A stretch of 64,000 nt of DNA from Allolobophora icterica. Its lineage: Eukaryota > Annelida > Clitellata > Crassiclitellata > Lumbricidae. Each line of letters opens with the position of its first letter. Within the stretch, counting starts at the first letter, position 1. Of this stretch, positions 1 through 11,339 are shown in pieces. Location: NCBI GenBank assembly GCA_963556255.1, contig OY744607.1:51607212-51671211 (forward strand). The letters are read 5' to 3'. The position numbers were made by a program, and so were the translations under genes. A model generated the notes under the pieces. It saw only the letters and a list, made by a program, of their open reading frames with translations, ran no database searches and was not told the DNA's origin.

Positions 1-2
1 CC

Positions 3-134
3 ACTCCATCTGGACTTGTTCCAGTCCGCATCTTCCAGGAAGGACAGAAGCGAAAGATGTCAGGGTACCAGCTAATTAACAAGCGCTGCGTCAAGTCAGA
101 GGAGTTGTCCAGCGGTCCAAGCCAGAGGAACTGA
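3..134 (+). CDS. Possible C-terminal exon of a gene entering from the left (partial)
   Basis: A frame is open from the first complete codon at position 3 to a TGA at 132-134, 43 residues. The composition looks protein-like (it contains VPVRIFQEGQKRKMSGY) and not like the simple repeats that follow. I do not recognise the family. It could be the last coding exon of a gene starting left of the window, but 43 open codons can occur by chance and no splice acceptor can be seen because the window begins inside it. Confidence 0.22.
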   Translation, partial: TPSGLVPVRIFQEGQKRKMSGYQLINKRCVKSEELSSGPSQRN

Positions 135-162
135 AACGCAGTCGAACTGGCGGAGAGAGAAA

Positions 163-214
163 GATGGTCTTTAAAGATGGTCTTTAAAGATGGTCTTTAA
201 AGATGGTCTTTAAA
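163..214. repeat. 13-bp tandem repeat, four copies
   Basis: The unit GATGGTCTTTAAA is repeated four times head to tail directly after the possible terminal exon. Confidence 0.85.
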
Positions 215-584
215 TGCGACGACCTTCTAATTACGGTCGAATGAAGGAGAGAGAGAGGAGGAAGAGAAATTCCATTATTCAGAGTCCAATGGAGACGGGG
301 CTTCGTTCCCTGAGGAAGAGACTCCCGTCTCCCATCGGGTCCCATAAGTTCGTCGTTGATCCCATCTAAGCTGCTTCCAAATCTCAGGCATTCCATGACA
401 ACGCTCTGTTGCCAATCAACGCCAGACACCGGTCCATCGTAGCAACAGCTATTTATGTAGCGGCTTTAGGAAGAGACCTCTCAAAGGCGATGTATCTGCT
501 TTGGTCGCCCGTAATCACATTCACGCAATCACAGAGATTGACGTTCATGTTAGCATCGTCCAATGCAGACCGATACACGTCGTC
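215..584. other. Unassigned sequence
   Basis: Ordinary-complexity DNA. Short open frames on both strands overlap one another and none resembles a known family. I see no feature here. Confidence 0.4.
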
Positions 585-905
585 TGAGCTGTCGATTCAA
601 TTGCTCTATGTGTGGATTCAATGTTCTATTTGTTGATTCAATGTTCTGTTTGTTGATTCAATGTTCTATTTGTTGATTCGATGTTCTATTTGTTGATTCT
701 ATGTTCTATTTGTTCACTCAATGTTCTATTTGTTCATTCAATTGTTCCACTTGTTCATTCAATGTTCTATATGTTTGTTTATTCAATGTTCTACATGTTG
801 ATTCAATGCTGTATATGTGAATTCAATGTTCCATGTGTGGATTCAATGTTCTGTTTGTTGATCTGAAGTTCTATTTGTTGATTCGATGCTATATGTGTTT
901 ATTCA
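585..905. repeat. About 20-bp minisatellite, block 1
   Basis: Degenerate tandem copies of GTTCTATTTGTTGATTCAAT and variants. The same unit reappears at 1858-2308, so the two blocks are probably one array split by the retroelement-derived DNA between them. Confidence 0.85.
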
Positions 906-1305
906 ATGTTATATCTGCACTGGCTTCCTCTCCCATTGCGAATTGCCTACAGGGTATCTGCACTGGTCAGGCGTTGTCTGGAGGGATCCCCCCTTCCATG
1001 CCTGCGGGAGCTTTGTTGCCCTACCTCTGGGGTCTTGTGGCGATCTGCTCTTCGCTCGGCTGACCACGTCCACCTCCTGGTTCCCCACACACGGATTGCC
1101 ATTATGCAGCGCCGTTCTTTTTCCATCGCTGGCCCAGCAACCTGGATTGGCCTCCCTGTTGCACTCCGCCTGGTCCCTTTGCCTCACCTACCTTGTTCCT
1201 TACAATCTTAAAGACTACTCTATTTAGCCGTGTTTGAACTGGGAGCGCTCCTGAGTAGATCACCTTGAAAGGGAGCTATATAAAGCTCTTTAATAATATA
1301 AAAAT
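906..1305 (+). mobile_element. 3' end of a non-LTR retrotransposon (LINE), degenerate
   Basis: The translation contains LHWLPLPLRIAYRVSAL followed further on by QRRSFSIAGPATW, which matches the usual reverse-transcriptase C-terminus of L2/CR1-type LINEs (LHWLP, then RSFSVAAPKLWN). The fragment ends with the tail CTTGAAAGGGAGCTATATAAAG, the 3' tail shared by many repeats in this window. It is 5'-truncated and carries frameshifts, so it is a dead copy. Confidence 0.7.
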
Positions 1306-1402
1306 AATAATAAAAGCAATTAATTTAATCTCTAAGACCCTGAGGGATCGAAGTACCTAAGGGCACAAAAAATAATAATAGAACAGATACATTTTCCTCC
1401 CA

Positions 1403-1620
1403 GTCGCCATGGAAACCCTTGGCCCCCTCAACAGAGAAGGCCTCGCCTTCATCACCGAGATGGGCCGTCGCCTATCCGGGGTCACCGGAGACACCCGCGA
1501 GTCGAGTTTCCTGTTTCAGCGCCTCTCGGTGACAATTTAGCGGTTCAACGAGGTCGCCTTCCGGGGCACTATGCCGATGCTGCCCGTAGCCGAGGAGCGA
1601 CCATCTCAACGTTTCTAAAC
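1403..1620 (+). mobile_element. Transposon ORF remnant
   Basis: From the ATG at about 1409 a frame reads ETLGPLNREGLAFITEMGRR and continues through an in-frame TAG near 1537. The pattern recalls multi-copy element-encoded proteins of marine invertebrates. The family name is not certain, and the stop shows that the copy is decayed. Confidence 0.35.
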
Positions 1621-1647
1621 CATTCCAAATAATATCGATGCTTTCAA

Positions 1648-1683
1648 AATAATAATAATAATAATCTTCATTATTTTCATAAT

Positions 1684-1762
<79 letters not shown>

Positions 1763-1796
1763 TAAAATAATAATAATAATAATAATAATAGTAATA

Positions 1797-1856
<60 letters not shown>

Positions 1857-1857
1857 T
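1648..1857. repeat. (AAT)n microsatellite
   Basis: About 200 bp of AAT/ATA repeats with a few interruptions. Confidence 0.95.
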
Positions 1858-2308
1858 ATGTTTATTCAATGTTCCATGTGTTTACTCATTGTTCTATTTG
1901 TTTAGTCAATGTTCTGTGTGTTGATTCAATGTGATTTGTGTTGATTCAATGTTCTATATGTTGATTCATGTGTTTTTCAATGCTCCATATGTTTATACAA
2001 TGCTCTATGCGTGGATTCAATGTTCTATGTGTGAATTCAATTCTCAATGTGTAGATTCAATATTCCATTTGTTGATTGAATGTTCTGTGTTGATTTGATG
2101 TTCTGTTTGTTGATTCAAAGCTCAGTGCGTGGATTCAACGTTCTATTCAATGTTCTATTTGTTGATTCAATGTGATATGTGTTGATTGTGGATTCAATGT
2201 TGTATGTGTTGATTCAATGTTGTAATCTATGTATTGATTCAATGTTCCATGTGTTTATTCAATGTTCTGTGTGTGGATTCAATGTGTCATGTTGGATTCG
2301 ATGCTTTG
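1858..2308. repeat. About 20-bp minisatellite, block 2
   Basis: More than 20 degenerate copies of the same ATTCAATGTTCTATGTGTTG-type unit seen at 585-905. Confidence 0.85.
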
Positions 2309-2655
2309 TCTTTATATTCCCTTGCTTAATTAACGTAAATTAAGTTGGTAGAAATATGACAAAAAGCGAGAAATGACTCAGATGACCGCTAAGCAGATGA
2401 TTTTCACACGCAGAGAAACTCAGTATATTATGCGTCAAATGTGTCTCTCCTGTTAAACTTTAGACTACAGAATAATCTCGTGTAAAGTCATTCATATTGA
2501 TCATATTAAGAGCGCATCGCACCGGATGTGCTTGAGTTCTCTTGGTCAGTCTAATACTGACCAAGTCGTTATGCAAAAAACCTTCATCGGTCAAGACGCT
2601 GAGACAAACGGACAGACAGACAGGCTACTCTCATTCCTATTCACTGCATGAATTT
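2309..2655. other. Unassigned sequence
   Basis: AT-rich spacer without recognisable coding or structural features. Confidence 0.4.
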
Positions 2656-2659
2656 TCTG

Positions 2660-2990
2660 TGCAATCTGTCTCTCTCTCTGTCTCTCTCTGTCGCTCTCTC
2701 TCTCTCTCTCGCTTTTTTTCTCTCTCTCTCCCTCTCCCCCTCTTTTACTCACTCTCTCTCTCTTTGTAGCGCTCTCCCCCTCTCTCTCTCAGTCTTGTCT
2801 CTGTCTGTCGTTCTGTCGGTCTAGTCTGGTCTGTCTGCGTGCTTGTCTGTGTGTGCGTTTGTCTGTCTCTTTGTCTCTCGATCTGTCAGTCTGTCGTTCT
2901 GTATGTCTGTCTGTCGCTCTGTTTGTCTGTCTGCCTGTTCTACTGTCTGTATGTTTGTCTGCCTGTCTGTCTGTTCGTCTCCCTCGACAC
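2660..2990. repeat. Pyrimidine tract grading into (TCTG)n
   Basis: CT dinucleotide-rich tract followed by TCTG-type tetranucleotide repeats. Confidence 0.9.
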
Positions 2991-3365
2991 CGATCGCAAT
3001 AACAGCTCAGCTGCATTTGTCGAACAGACAGAGAATCCGTTGGAGAATAATTCCATCGGAAAGATATTACTCCTTTCCCTTCCTCTTCTTCTTCCTCCTC
3101 TTCTTCGGTCGACTGGAAAGGGAGGGAGGATGCTAGAGGAGGAGGCGTGAGGAGGCAAGGGATGGGCCAAACACTAAGGCCAGCGACCAACGGCAGTGGA
3201 TGCGGTGGTGGGGGGCAGTTGGAGCCCCGCCAGGGGGGTTCGTAATTCGGTTTTCGTTCGTTTCTCTGGCGAAACTCATTGAATTACGGCGCAGATTGTC
3301 ATTTGTAAATGTCGATGCGAAGTTTCAATCAACGGAGATACGAAAATTCTTATCTAGACGACGAT
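2991..3365. other. Unassigned sequence between repeats
   Basis: Contains a short GA/CT-rich patch near 3070-3150 and otherwise ordinary DNA. No supported feature. Confidence 0.35.
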
Positions 3366-3895
3366 TCGGTAACTCTCTACCTCTGCCTCTGTCTGTCTCT
3401 TTCTCTGCCTCTCTTCCTCTGTTTCTCTCTGTCTCTTTTTCTGCCTCTCTTCCTCTGTCTATGTCTGTCTCTTTCTCTGCCTATCTTCCTCTGCCTCTGT
3501 CTGTCTTTGTCTCTGCCTCTCTTCCTCTGTCTCTGTCTGTCTCTCTCTGCCTTTCTTCCTCTGCTTCTGTCTCTCTGTCCCTCCGCTTCTCTCTTTGTTC
3601 CTCTGCCTATATCTCTCTTTCTTTGCCTGTCCGTAAGTCGCCCTCTTTCTTTCTCTGCCTCTGTCTCTTTGCGCCTCTGCCTATCTCTCTTACTCTATCT
3701 CTCTTCCTGTGTCACGGTCCTTTTGTTCCTCTGCCTCTTTTCCTCTTCTCTGGCTCTCTTTCTCTGCATCTGTCCTTCTGTTCCTCTGCCTCTCTTTCTC
3801 TGTCTCTATGTTTCCCTCTGTCCTTCTGTTCCTCTCCCTCCCTTCATCTGTCTCTATCTTTCTTCCTGTGCCTCTCTTCCTGTGTTGCAGTGTGT
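3366..3895. repeat. Interrupted pyrimidine-rich minisatellite
   Basis: About 530 bp built from variants of CTCTGCCTCTGTCTGTCTCT. The long apparent frames over it are Ser/Leu/Cys-rich repeat translations and not genes. Confidence 0.9.
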
Positions 3896-4329
3896 GTGTT
3901 GTCGTGGATTGTGGGATCATTGTGATGGATACAACAGCCTAAGAAGCGCCTGGCAACAGCAGCAACAGAATCTAATTCTTGGCATGACCGGGACTGACAT
4001 GGGGAGGGGAGAGTGGAAAGGGGAGAGTGGAAAGGGGAGATCGGAAAGGGGAGAGTGGGGTGGGTTCGAGTGTGTGTCGTGTTCGGCGCCAAACAGAAAG
4101 GGCAAATGGGATTGCAAGAGAATGAAAGCAATGTGCCAAAGCTGTCAACTTCCATCTCGTAATCCACCGACGACTCAGCGTCGTCCACTAATTCAGTCGC
4201 CTGTAACAGTCGCGGTCGCAGGTTAAGCCTCAAGTCCTTGACGAAACGATCGCCTGAGATGGACCGACGCACGGATGGACGGACTAAGGCACTGACCGAG
4301 CGACCGAATGAACAACCCACGGACCGAAC
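3896..4329. other. Unassigned sequence
   Basis: Contains three tandem copies of a GGGGAGAGTGGAAA-like unit near 4010-4060. No supported gene. Confidence 0.35.
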
Positions 4330-5620
4330 GAACGAATAACCGACCGACCGACCGACCTACGAGCGACCGAATGACCGAAGGACCGACCCAGACCCAACGA
4401 GCGACCGAATGACCGAAGGACCGACCCAGACCCAACGAGCGACCGAATGACCGAACGACCGACCCCAACCCAAGAGCGACTGAATGACCGAAGGACCGAC
4501 CCAGACCCAACGAGCGACCGAATGCCCGAACGACCGAACCCGACCCAACGAGCGACCGAATGACCGAAGGACCGACCCAGACCCAACGAGCGACCGAATG
4601 ACCGAACGACCGACCCCAACCCAACGAGCGACCGAATGACCGAACGACCGACCCCAACCCAACGAGCGACCGAATGACCGAAGGACCGACCCAGACCCAA
4701 CGAGCGACCGAATGACCGAAGGACCGACCCCAACCCAACGAGCGACCGAATGACCGAACGACCGACCCCAACCCAACGAGCGACCGAATGACCGAACGAC
4801 CGACCCCAACCCAACGAGCGACCGAATGACCGAACGACCGACCCCAACCCAACGAGCGACCGAATGACCGAACGACCGACCCCAACCCAACGAGCGACCG
4901 AATGACCGAAGGACCGACCCAGACCCAACGAGCGACCGAATGACCGAACGACCGACCCCAACCCAACGAGCGACCGAATGACCGAATGACCGAACGACGG
5001 ACCCCAACCCAACGAGCGACCGAATGACCGAACGACCGACCCCAACCCAACGAGCGACCGAATGACCGAAGGACCGACCCCAACCCAACGAGCGACCGAA
5101 TGACCGAACGACCGACCCCAACCCAACGAGCGACCGAATGACCGAACGACCGACCCCAACCCAACGAGCGACCGAATGACCGAACGACCGACCCCAACCC
5201 AACGAGCGACCGAATGACCGAAGGACCGACCCAGACCCAACGAGCGACCGAATGCCCGAACGACCGAACCCGACCCAACGAGCGACCGAATGACCGAAGG
5301 ACCGACCCAGACCCAACGAGCGACCGAATGACCGAAGGACCGACCCAGACCCAACGAGCGACCGAATGACCGAACGACCGAACCCGACCCAACGAGCGAC
5401 CGAATGACCGAACGACCGACCCAGACCCAACGAGCGACCGAATGACCGAAGGACCGACCCAGATCCAACGAGCGACCGAATGACCGAGGACCGACCCAGA
5501 TCCAACGAGCGACCGAATGACCGAAGGACCGACCCAGATCCAACGAGCGACCGAATGACCGAAGGACCGACACCGACCCAACGAGCGACCGAATGACCGA
5601 ACGACCGATTGGCCGACCGA
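4330..5620. repeat. 38-bp minisatellite, about 33 copies
   Basis: Copies of AACGAGCGACCGAATGACC are spaced 38 bp apart (for example 4623 and 4661). The unit is itself made of GACCGAAT/GACCGAAC pieces. Variants with CCAGA, CCCAA or CCCGA in the spacer part alternate along the array. None of the three reading frames on the minus strand contains a stop for over 1.1 kb, which gives long artificial Arg/Ser/Val/Gly frames. Confidence 0.97.
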
Positions 5621-5814
5621 CCGAATGAATGTTCGACCGAATGACGGACTGATGGGCGAGAGGAAACCTAAGTAGGTGTGATGAGAAAGAGAAAGAACTG
5701 TTCTCGAATATTTACAATTGCATATCGAACAAGTTTTGCATCGGCAACAAGACAGAGGATCAGCCGCGGTTTTTGTAACAACACGACAGACAGCAACACC
5801 GTCGATGATGATCT
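5621..5814. other. Short unassigned spacer
   Basis: Ordinary DNA between two repeat regions; no feature seen. Confidence 0.35.
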
Positions 5815-6265
5815 AAGGATTCTCCTCCTCCCATTCCTCCTTCTCCTTCCCTCTTCCTTCTTCCCTCTTCCTCCTTCCCTCTTCCTCCTTCCCCTCTTCC
5901 TCTAATCGATCATTGCCGATTTACGTGCGAGCGATATCAGAAGAACAGAAATCGCCGAGGATGACATCGATTCCACTTGGAGCAGGAGAACGAAGAGAGG
6001 AATCGGAGGAATCGGAGGAGTGAGAGTAGGACGAGGAGAGAAGGAGGAATCGGAGGATGGAGAACAGGACGAAGAGGAGAAGAGGAATAGGAGGATGGAG
6101 AACAGGACGAAGAGGGGAGGAGGAGGAATGGGAGGAGGGAGAGTAGGACGAAGAGAGGACAAGGAGGAATAGGAGGATGGAGAACAGGACGTGAAGGGGA
6201 GGAGCAGGAGAATGGGAAGAGGAAGAGCAGGACGAAGAGAGGAGGAGGAACGTGGGAGGAAGAAG
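5815..6265. repeat. CT-rich then GA-rich low-complexity DNA
   Basis: A CTTCCTCC tract at 5815-5905, then GGAGGA/GGAGAACAGGACGAAGAG repeats on the plus strand from about 5985 to 6260. Confidence 0.85.
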
Positions 6266-6414
6266 AGGGTATGCAACAGATAGATTGAATGAAACAGCGG
6301 TCGACATTAGATTACACCTAGATTAGATTATATCAGATTAGATGAGGAGGATGACAGAAATCCGGTTGTAAACAAACATGAGGAGAGCCCATGGCAGTGG
6401 CCAGAAGCAAAGTG

Positions 6415-6489
6415 TTTCTATGTCCGTCTGTCCGTCCGTCCATCTGTCTGTCTGTCTGTCTTTCTGTCTGTCCGTCCGTCAGTCTGTCC

Positions 6490-6531
<42 letters not shown>

Positions 6532-6535
6532 CTGC
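6415..6535. repeat. (TCTG)n microsatellite
   Basis: About 120 bp of TCTG/TCCG repeats. Confidence 0.95.
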
Positions 6536-6599
6536 AAATAGACTTGAGTCGTCTGATGATCGTTTGTCGTCGACGCTTCGTTTAAATTATCCACAGACG

Positions 6600-6865
6600 A
6601 CGCTACACAGCCAAGGACACAGGCACACAGACATAGACACAGACAAACACATACACGGAAACTGACACGGACGTGTGCACGCAGACATACACACTTTGGT
6701 CATCTGATGATCGTTTGTCGTCTGTGTCTGTGTCTGTATCTGAGCACGGATATAAATACAGACACAGAACAGACAAGGACACAGACATACATGTACAGAC
6801 ATACTCACACACCGACGCAGACACAGATAGAGACACCCCGACACAGGCAGAGAGACGATAGAGAG
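6600..6865. repeat. Imperfect ACAGAC-type repeats
   Basis: CACAGACA-rich DNA. A 20-bp motif containing GTCTGATGATCGTTTGTCGT occurs at both 6549 and 6701. Confidence 0.8.
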
Positions 6866-6904
6866 ACAGCAATAGAACCATTTCAACGGTAGCCATGGAG
6901 TCAG

Positions 6905-7135
<231 letters not shown>

Positions 7136-7420
7136 ATATATCTGGTCGAGACTTTCGTTGCTGTGATTAAGCGACCTCTGGCGGGAAACGGTCTTCGCTT
7201 CCGCTCTAACCCTGAGGGGGAAGAGGTCAGAGGTGAGTGGGGGAAGAAAGGTAAGCGGACGACCATCGACGACCGAGAGGCGACACCTGCAATAAAAGGC
7301 GCCACACGAAGCAGACCCCCTCCCCATAACACATCGATTATGCATGAGTCAACAGCCAACAGAATGCAGGCAACCGAACAGACAGACAGACAGGCAGACA
7401 GTGAGTGAGGCATACAACCA
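7136..7420. other. Unassigned sequence
   Basis: A plus-strand frame reads VETFVAVIKRPLAGNGLRF up to a GTGAGT near 7231 and could be a lost exon, but nothing joins to it. No gene called. Confidence 0.25.
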
Positions 7421-7426
7421 AGCATG

Positions 7427-7478
<52 letters not shown>

Positions 7479-7480
7479 CA
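7421..7480. repeat. (CAGG)n microsatellite
   Basis: About 14 uninterrupted CAGG units. Confidence 0.97.
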
Positions 7481-7574
7481 CAAAGACATAGAACCAGAAG
7501 TTAAGCCAGAAAAATGACCGTTGCATGCTCATTGGTCAGTAAAACGATTAAGAAAACCTACGCATAAAGAGAAC

Positions 7575-7885
7575 TGTTCTTAGAAGGGCGCTATATAAAT
7601 GTATATATATACATATATATATGTATATATATCCACCCACTGGTTCAGACGCCGTATATTTCGTTCCTCTCCGCACCGATGCCCTGCTCTGCCAACCACA
7701 AATCACACGAGCCTCCGACAGGAACATAGACAGATATACATACATACAGACATACAAACATACATACAGACTGACAGACAGACATACCAACATACACACA
7801 TACATACAGACATACATACAGACTGACAGACAGACACTCATACATACTAACATACATAATACAGACAGACAAACAGACAGAGAAA
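7575..7885. repeat. Retroelement tail followed by (TA)n and (ACAT/ACAG)n
   Basis: AGAAGGGCGCTATATAAATG at 7583-7602 is the shared SINE/LINE 3' tail and runs directly into TA repeats. From 7725 to 7885 ACATACAGAC-type repeats follow. Confidence 0.85.
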
Positions 7886-7939
7886 ACTATTCCCCCATCA
7901 ACACCAAAATAGATGTAACAGAAGATCACCGAACGTCCC

Positions 7940-8665
7940 ACTCAGTCTCCCTCTCTGTCGTCTTGCCTCTCCCCCTCCCCCTTCTTGCCCTCTCCCTCTC
8001 TGTCTCTATGTACCTCTATCTGCCTGCCTGCATCTCTCTCTGCCTCCCTTGGGGCCACCTTGGCAGTCATCGTTCCATCCGAATCGCTTGGAACAATTGA
8101 TGAATATTCGAACGAGACTTCGTTTCCTAAGTCGTCATCGTCGTCATCGTCATCACCTCATCTCTCTTCTAACACGAAATCGCGTGATTTGCCATCCAAA
8201 CAGTTTTCTCAACTGTCATCCATTTTCACAGCAATGCTTTCTCTTCCATTTCTTCTCGTATCTCCTCCTCCTCCTCTTCTTCATCCTATTCCTTCTCCTC
8301 CTAGTCCTCCTCCTCAACCTATTCCTCCTCCTCCTAGTCCTTCTCCTCCTCTTCATCCTATTCCCCCTAGTCCTCCTTCTCCTCTTCCTTTTCACCCTCA
8401 TCCTATTCCTCCTCCTCCTCGTCGTCGTCCTCCTCCTCGTCGTCGTCGTCCTCCTCCTCCTCCTCCTCCTCCTCCTCCTCCTCCTCCTAATCCTCCACCT
8501 TCTCTTAATCCTATTCCTCATCCTAGTCCTTTTCCTCCTCTTCATTCTATTTCTCCTCCTCGTCCTGCTCTTAGTCCTCCTCCTCGTCCTCCTCCTCGTC
8601 CTCCTCATCTTCACCCTCCTCCTCTTCCTAGTCCTCCTCTTCCTCCTCCTACCATCAGCATGCGT
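7940..8665. repeat. Pyrimidine-rich region with long CTC/TCC repeats
   Basis: Tracts of CTCCTCCT interrupted by TTCTTCATCC and GTCGTC. Only 8040-8220 is of more ordinary composition. The predicted poly-Pro and poly-Leu frames are repeat translations. Confidence 0.9.
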
Positions 8666-8989
8666 GCAAATCGCCTGCGTCGCTTATGAATAAACTGGGT
8701 TTCCTTAACATAAATTTATGTGTTAGGCTCCATATAAATGCAGTGGCTCTCCTGACATCTGGCGATTCAACGAAACAGAGAAAAGATCATTGATCAAAGG
8801 AAGGAAGGACAGAGGGATGACACGGGACACTTCTGAACTGATCTGGTAAAAAAAAAGGAGGTGAAAAATTTTTTGGCGTTCCACATTTGTTGATTTTTTT
8901 GTTTCTTCAAAATTTGGGGGGACAACTGTATACTGTCTCCCCCACTGTTAAAGATGGGGTCTTGTCCCCCTCGGTCCCCCGGGATCGCT
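8666..8989. other. Unassigned spacer
   Basis: Ordinary DNA; the segment 8905-8990 is G-rich with GGGGGGAC and CCCCCACTG. Nothing supported. Confidence 0.35.
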
Positions 8990-9466
8990 GCCCATGGATG
9001 GATCGGATGGATGGATGGATGGATGGATGGATGGATGGATGGATGGATGGATGGATGGATGGATGGTTGGATGGATGGATGGATGGATGGATGGATGGAT
9101 GGATGGATGGATGGATGGATGGATGGATGGATGGATGGATGGATGGATGAGTGGATGGATGAGTGGGTGGATGGATGGATGGATGGATGGATGGATGGAT
9201 GGATGGATGGATGGATGGATGGTTGGATGGATGGATGGATGGTTGGATGGATGGATGGATGGATGGATGGATGGATGGATGGATGGATGGATGGATGGAT
9301 GGATGGATGGATGGATGGATGGATGAGTGGGTGGATGGATGGATGGATGGATGGATGGATGGATGGATGGATGGATGGATGGATGGATGGATGGATGGAT
9401 GGATGGATGGATGGATGGATGGATGGATGGATGGATGGATGGATGGATGGATGGATGGATGGATGG
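8990..9466. repeat. (GGAT)n microsatellite, about 470 bp
   Basis: More than 110 GGAT units with a handful of TTGG or GAGT variants. Confidence 0.98.
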
Positions 9467-9774
9467 CTAAGGACCTGTTTTTGTCTCGTCTATCGGTCGG
9501 CCAGTGCGTAATGTCAACACTGCGTGACTATCCACAGCTGACCAGCTGGACATCTGACCAGCTGGACATCTGGCTAGACGATGACCATTAATATTTGAGC
9601 GAGGGATGCGAGAACAGAGAGAGAGGCAACTGCTTCGGCTGAGGATGCGAATGTTGACTCAGTTTACGACAGCCGGACGCTCACACGCACGCACGTCGCC
9701 ACGAACGAAAGACGATTTTGCGTCTAAAGAAAGACATTGGGAGAAACGATGGATTAGCATAGAAGCCCTTCTCA
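9467..9774. other. Unassigned spacer
   Basis: Contains a 17-bp direct duplication (GACCAGCTGGACATCTG at 9540 and 9557). No gene seen. Confidence 0.35.
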
Positions 9775-9972
9775 TCATCAGCTATGATCACCGCTACCAC
9801 CACCATAATTATCACCATCATCATCCTAATCATAAATCATCATCATCATCATCGTCGTCGTCGTCATCTTCATCGTCAACATCATCATCTTCATCATCGT
9901 CATTGTCATTATCATTATCATCATATCATCATCATCTTCATAATCGTCGTTGTCATCATCATCATCATCATC
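9775..9972. repeat. (ATC)n-rich microsatellite, left part
   Basis: ATC/GTC repeats that continue at 10516-10755 on the other side of an inserted element. Confidence 0.93.
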
Positions 9973-10515
9973 AAAGCTCGAGGGTACGTACCATACGTAT
10001 TCTATTTTTTGAAAGGTACGTACGTATTTTAACGTACCCTATTTTAGGGTACGTAAACAATACAAAAATACGTTAACCACGTCATTGCTCATTATCCAAT
10101 CAAATAATTGTTTTTCGCATTTTTCAACACTTTCACGTGCGTCCATTCCTTCCCACGTTCTCTGGGCATCGCTGAATCGCTGACTGATGCGTATAAAGAT
10201 ATACTACACTTTCGAGTTACAGAAATTTGCAAACCAGTGACGTGTACTTAGCTCTCCTCAGAATGAAAGTACAATTTGCATTAAATTAATTATAACCGAA
10301 GAATTGATCGAATTAAATTTGCTGCTACGCTACCGGAAGTACCGGTTTCAATGACTCATACTGTTGACGTCAGATTATACGTAGGCATGGGTCGCCGAGT
10401 AAACCATAAATAAAATTTTCGTGTATGATACGTACCATACCCGTATTGTATTTTTTGAAAGGTACGTACGTATTTTAACGTATTCTATTTTAGGGTACGC
10501 GTACCCTCGAGCTTT
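9973..10515. mobile_element. 543-bp inserted element with terminal inverted and subterminal direct repeats
   Basis: The ends are perfect 16-bp inverted repeats (AAAGCTCGAGGGTACG and its complement). Just inside each end is a 68-70-bp repeat in direct orientation (9986-10053 and 10430-10499) containing TTTTTTGAAAGGTACGTACG. The core carries no coding capacity. Both sides are the same ATC microsatellite, so the element probably landed inside it; the flanking repeat hides any target duplication. The superfamily is unknown. Confidence 0.7.
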
Positions 10516-10516
10516 G

Positions 10517-10564
<48 letters not shown>

Positions 10565-10711
10565 TTCATCATCGTCATTGTCATTATCATTATCATCATA
10601 TCATCATAATCATCGTCATCATCATAATCATCATCAGCAGCATCAACTCCATCATCATCGTCATCATCATTATCATAGTCGTCGTCGTCGTCGTCGTCAT
10701 AGCTTCATCAT

Positions 10712-10748
<37 letters not shown>

Positions 10749-10755
10749 GTCATTT
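10516..10755. repeat. (ATC)n microsatellite, right part
   Basis: Continuation of the ATC array, with CGTCGTCGTCGT inserts near 10680. Confidence 0.95.
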
Positions 10756-10786
10756 TAAACACAATTCTTTTCTAAATGTGAAGAGA

Positions 10787-10969
10787 CTACAAATCGCTGC
10801 TTTGAAGTAGCTGTTGCATTGACGTCCAAAGAGCTCCTTTCTTTTCTTGAAGAGTTTTGAACGACGCGAAGGTCCTTCTGAGATCAGAAGATACCTCTTC
10901 TGTAGAACCGCTTAGAAACACGTATCCAAGCCACACTAAGAGACGCTCAAGGAGAGAAGATCTTCGCAT
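10787..10969 (-). CDS. Small open frame, 60 aa, doubtful
   Basis: A minus-strand frame with an ATG at 10969 contains a hydrophobic stretch (LLERLLVWLGYVFL) and then a helical-looking charged segment before a TAG. It is the only non-repetitive frame in this part of the window. I do not recognise it. It could be an exon of a larger gene or chance. Confidence 0.15.
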   Translation of the reverse strand: MRRSSLLERLLVWLGYVFLSGSTEEVSSDLRRTFASFKTLQEKKGALWTSMQQLLQSSDL

Positions 10970-11339
10970 CGTCGTTTTAAACCGGGGCCGAACATTTAAC
11001 TAAACTAGATCATTATCCCATATCGGCTTCTATAACTTATTTGGGTCAGTTCATCGGCTGTCACGCATGCGCACCGATCGTTTCAGAATCAAATTAGCCT
11101 TCGTTGGCCGAATATCGGTCGGGTTTTGAATGGACGACAGACGAGAGAAATGCAAAACTGTCAGAAAATCGACCAGAATCCATTACTGGCGAATGCAAAG
11201 GCCAGCTAATGCAGGGTCGTTACAAGGAAGGTCAGGTCAAACGCATGACCCCTACGCTGACCTGACATTATATTCAAAGCGGCATTCGGCGGAAATACAA
11301 TTCATCCGCTCTTTACGTCACTTTGGGATTGGTCCAAAA
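10970..11339. other. Unassigned sequence
   Basis: Ordinary DNA without supported features. Confidence 0.35.

Noticed and set aside
4223..5581. Minus-strand frames of 382-452 codons
   Set aside because: All three frames are open only because the 38-bp minisatellite contains no stop codon on that strand; the products are pure repeats.
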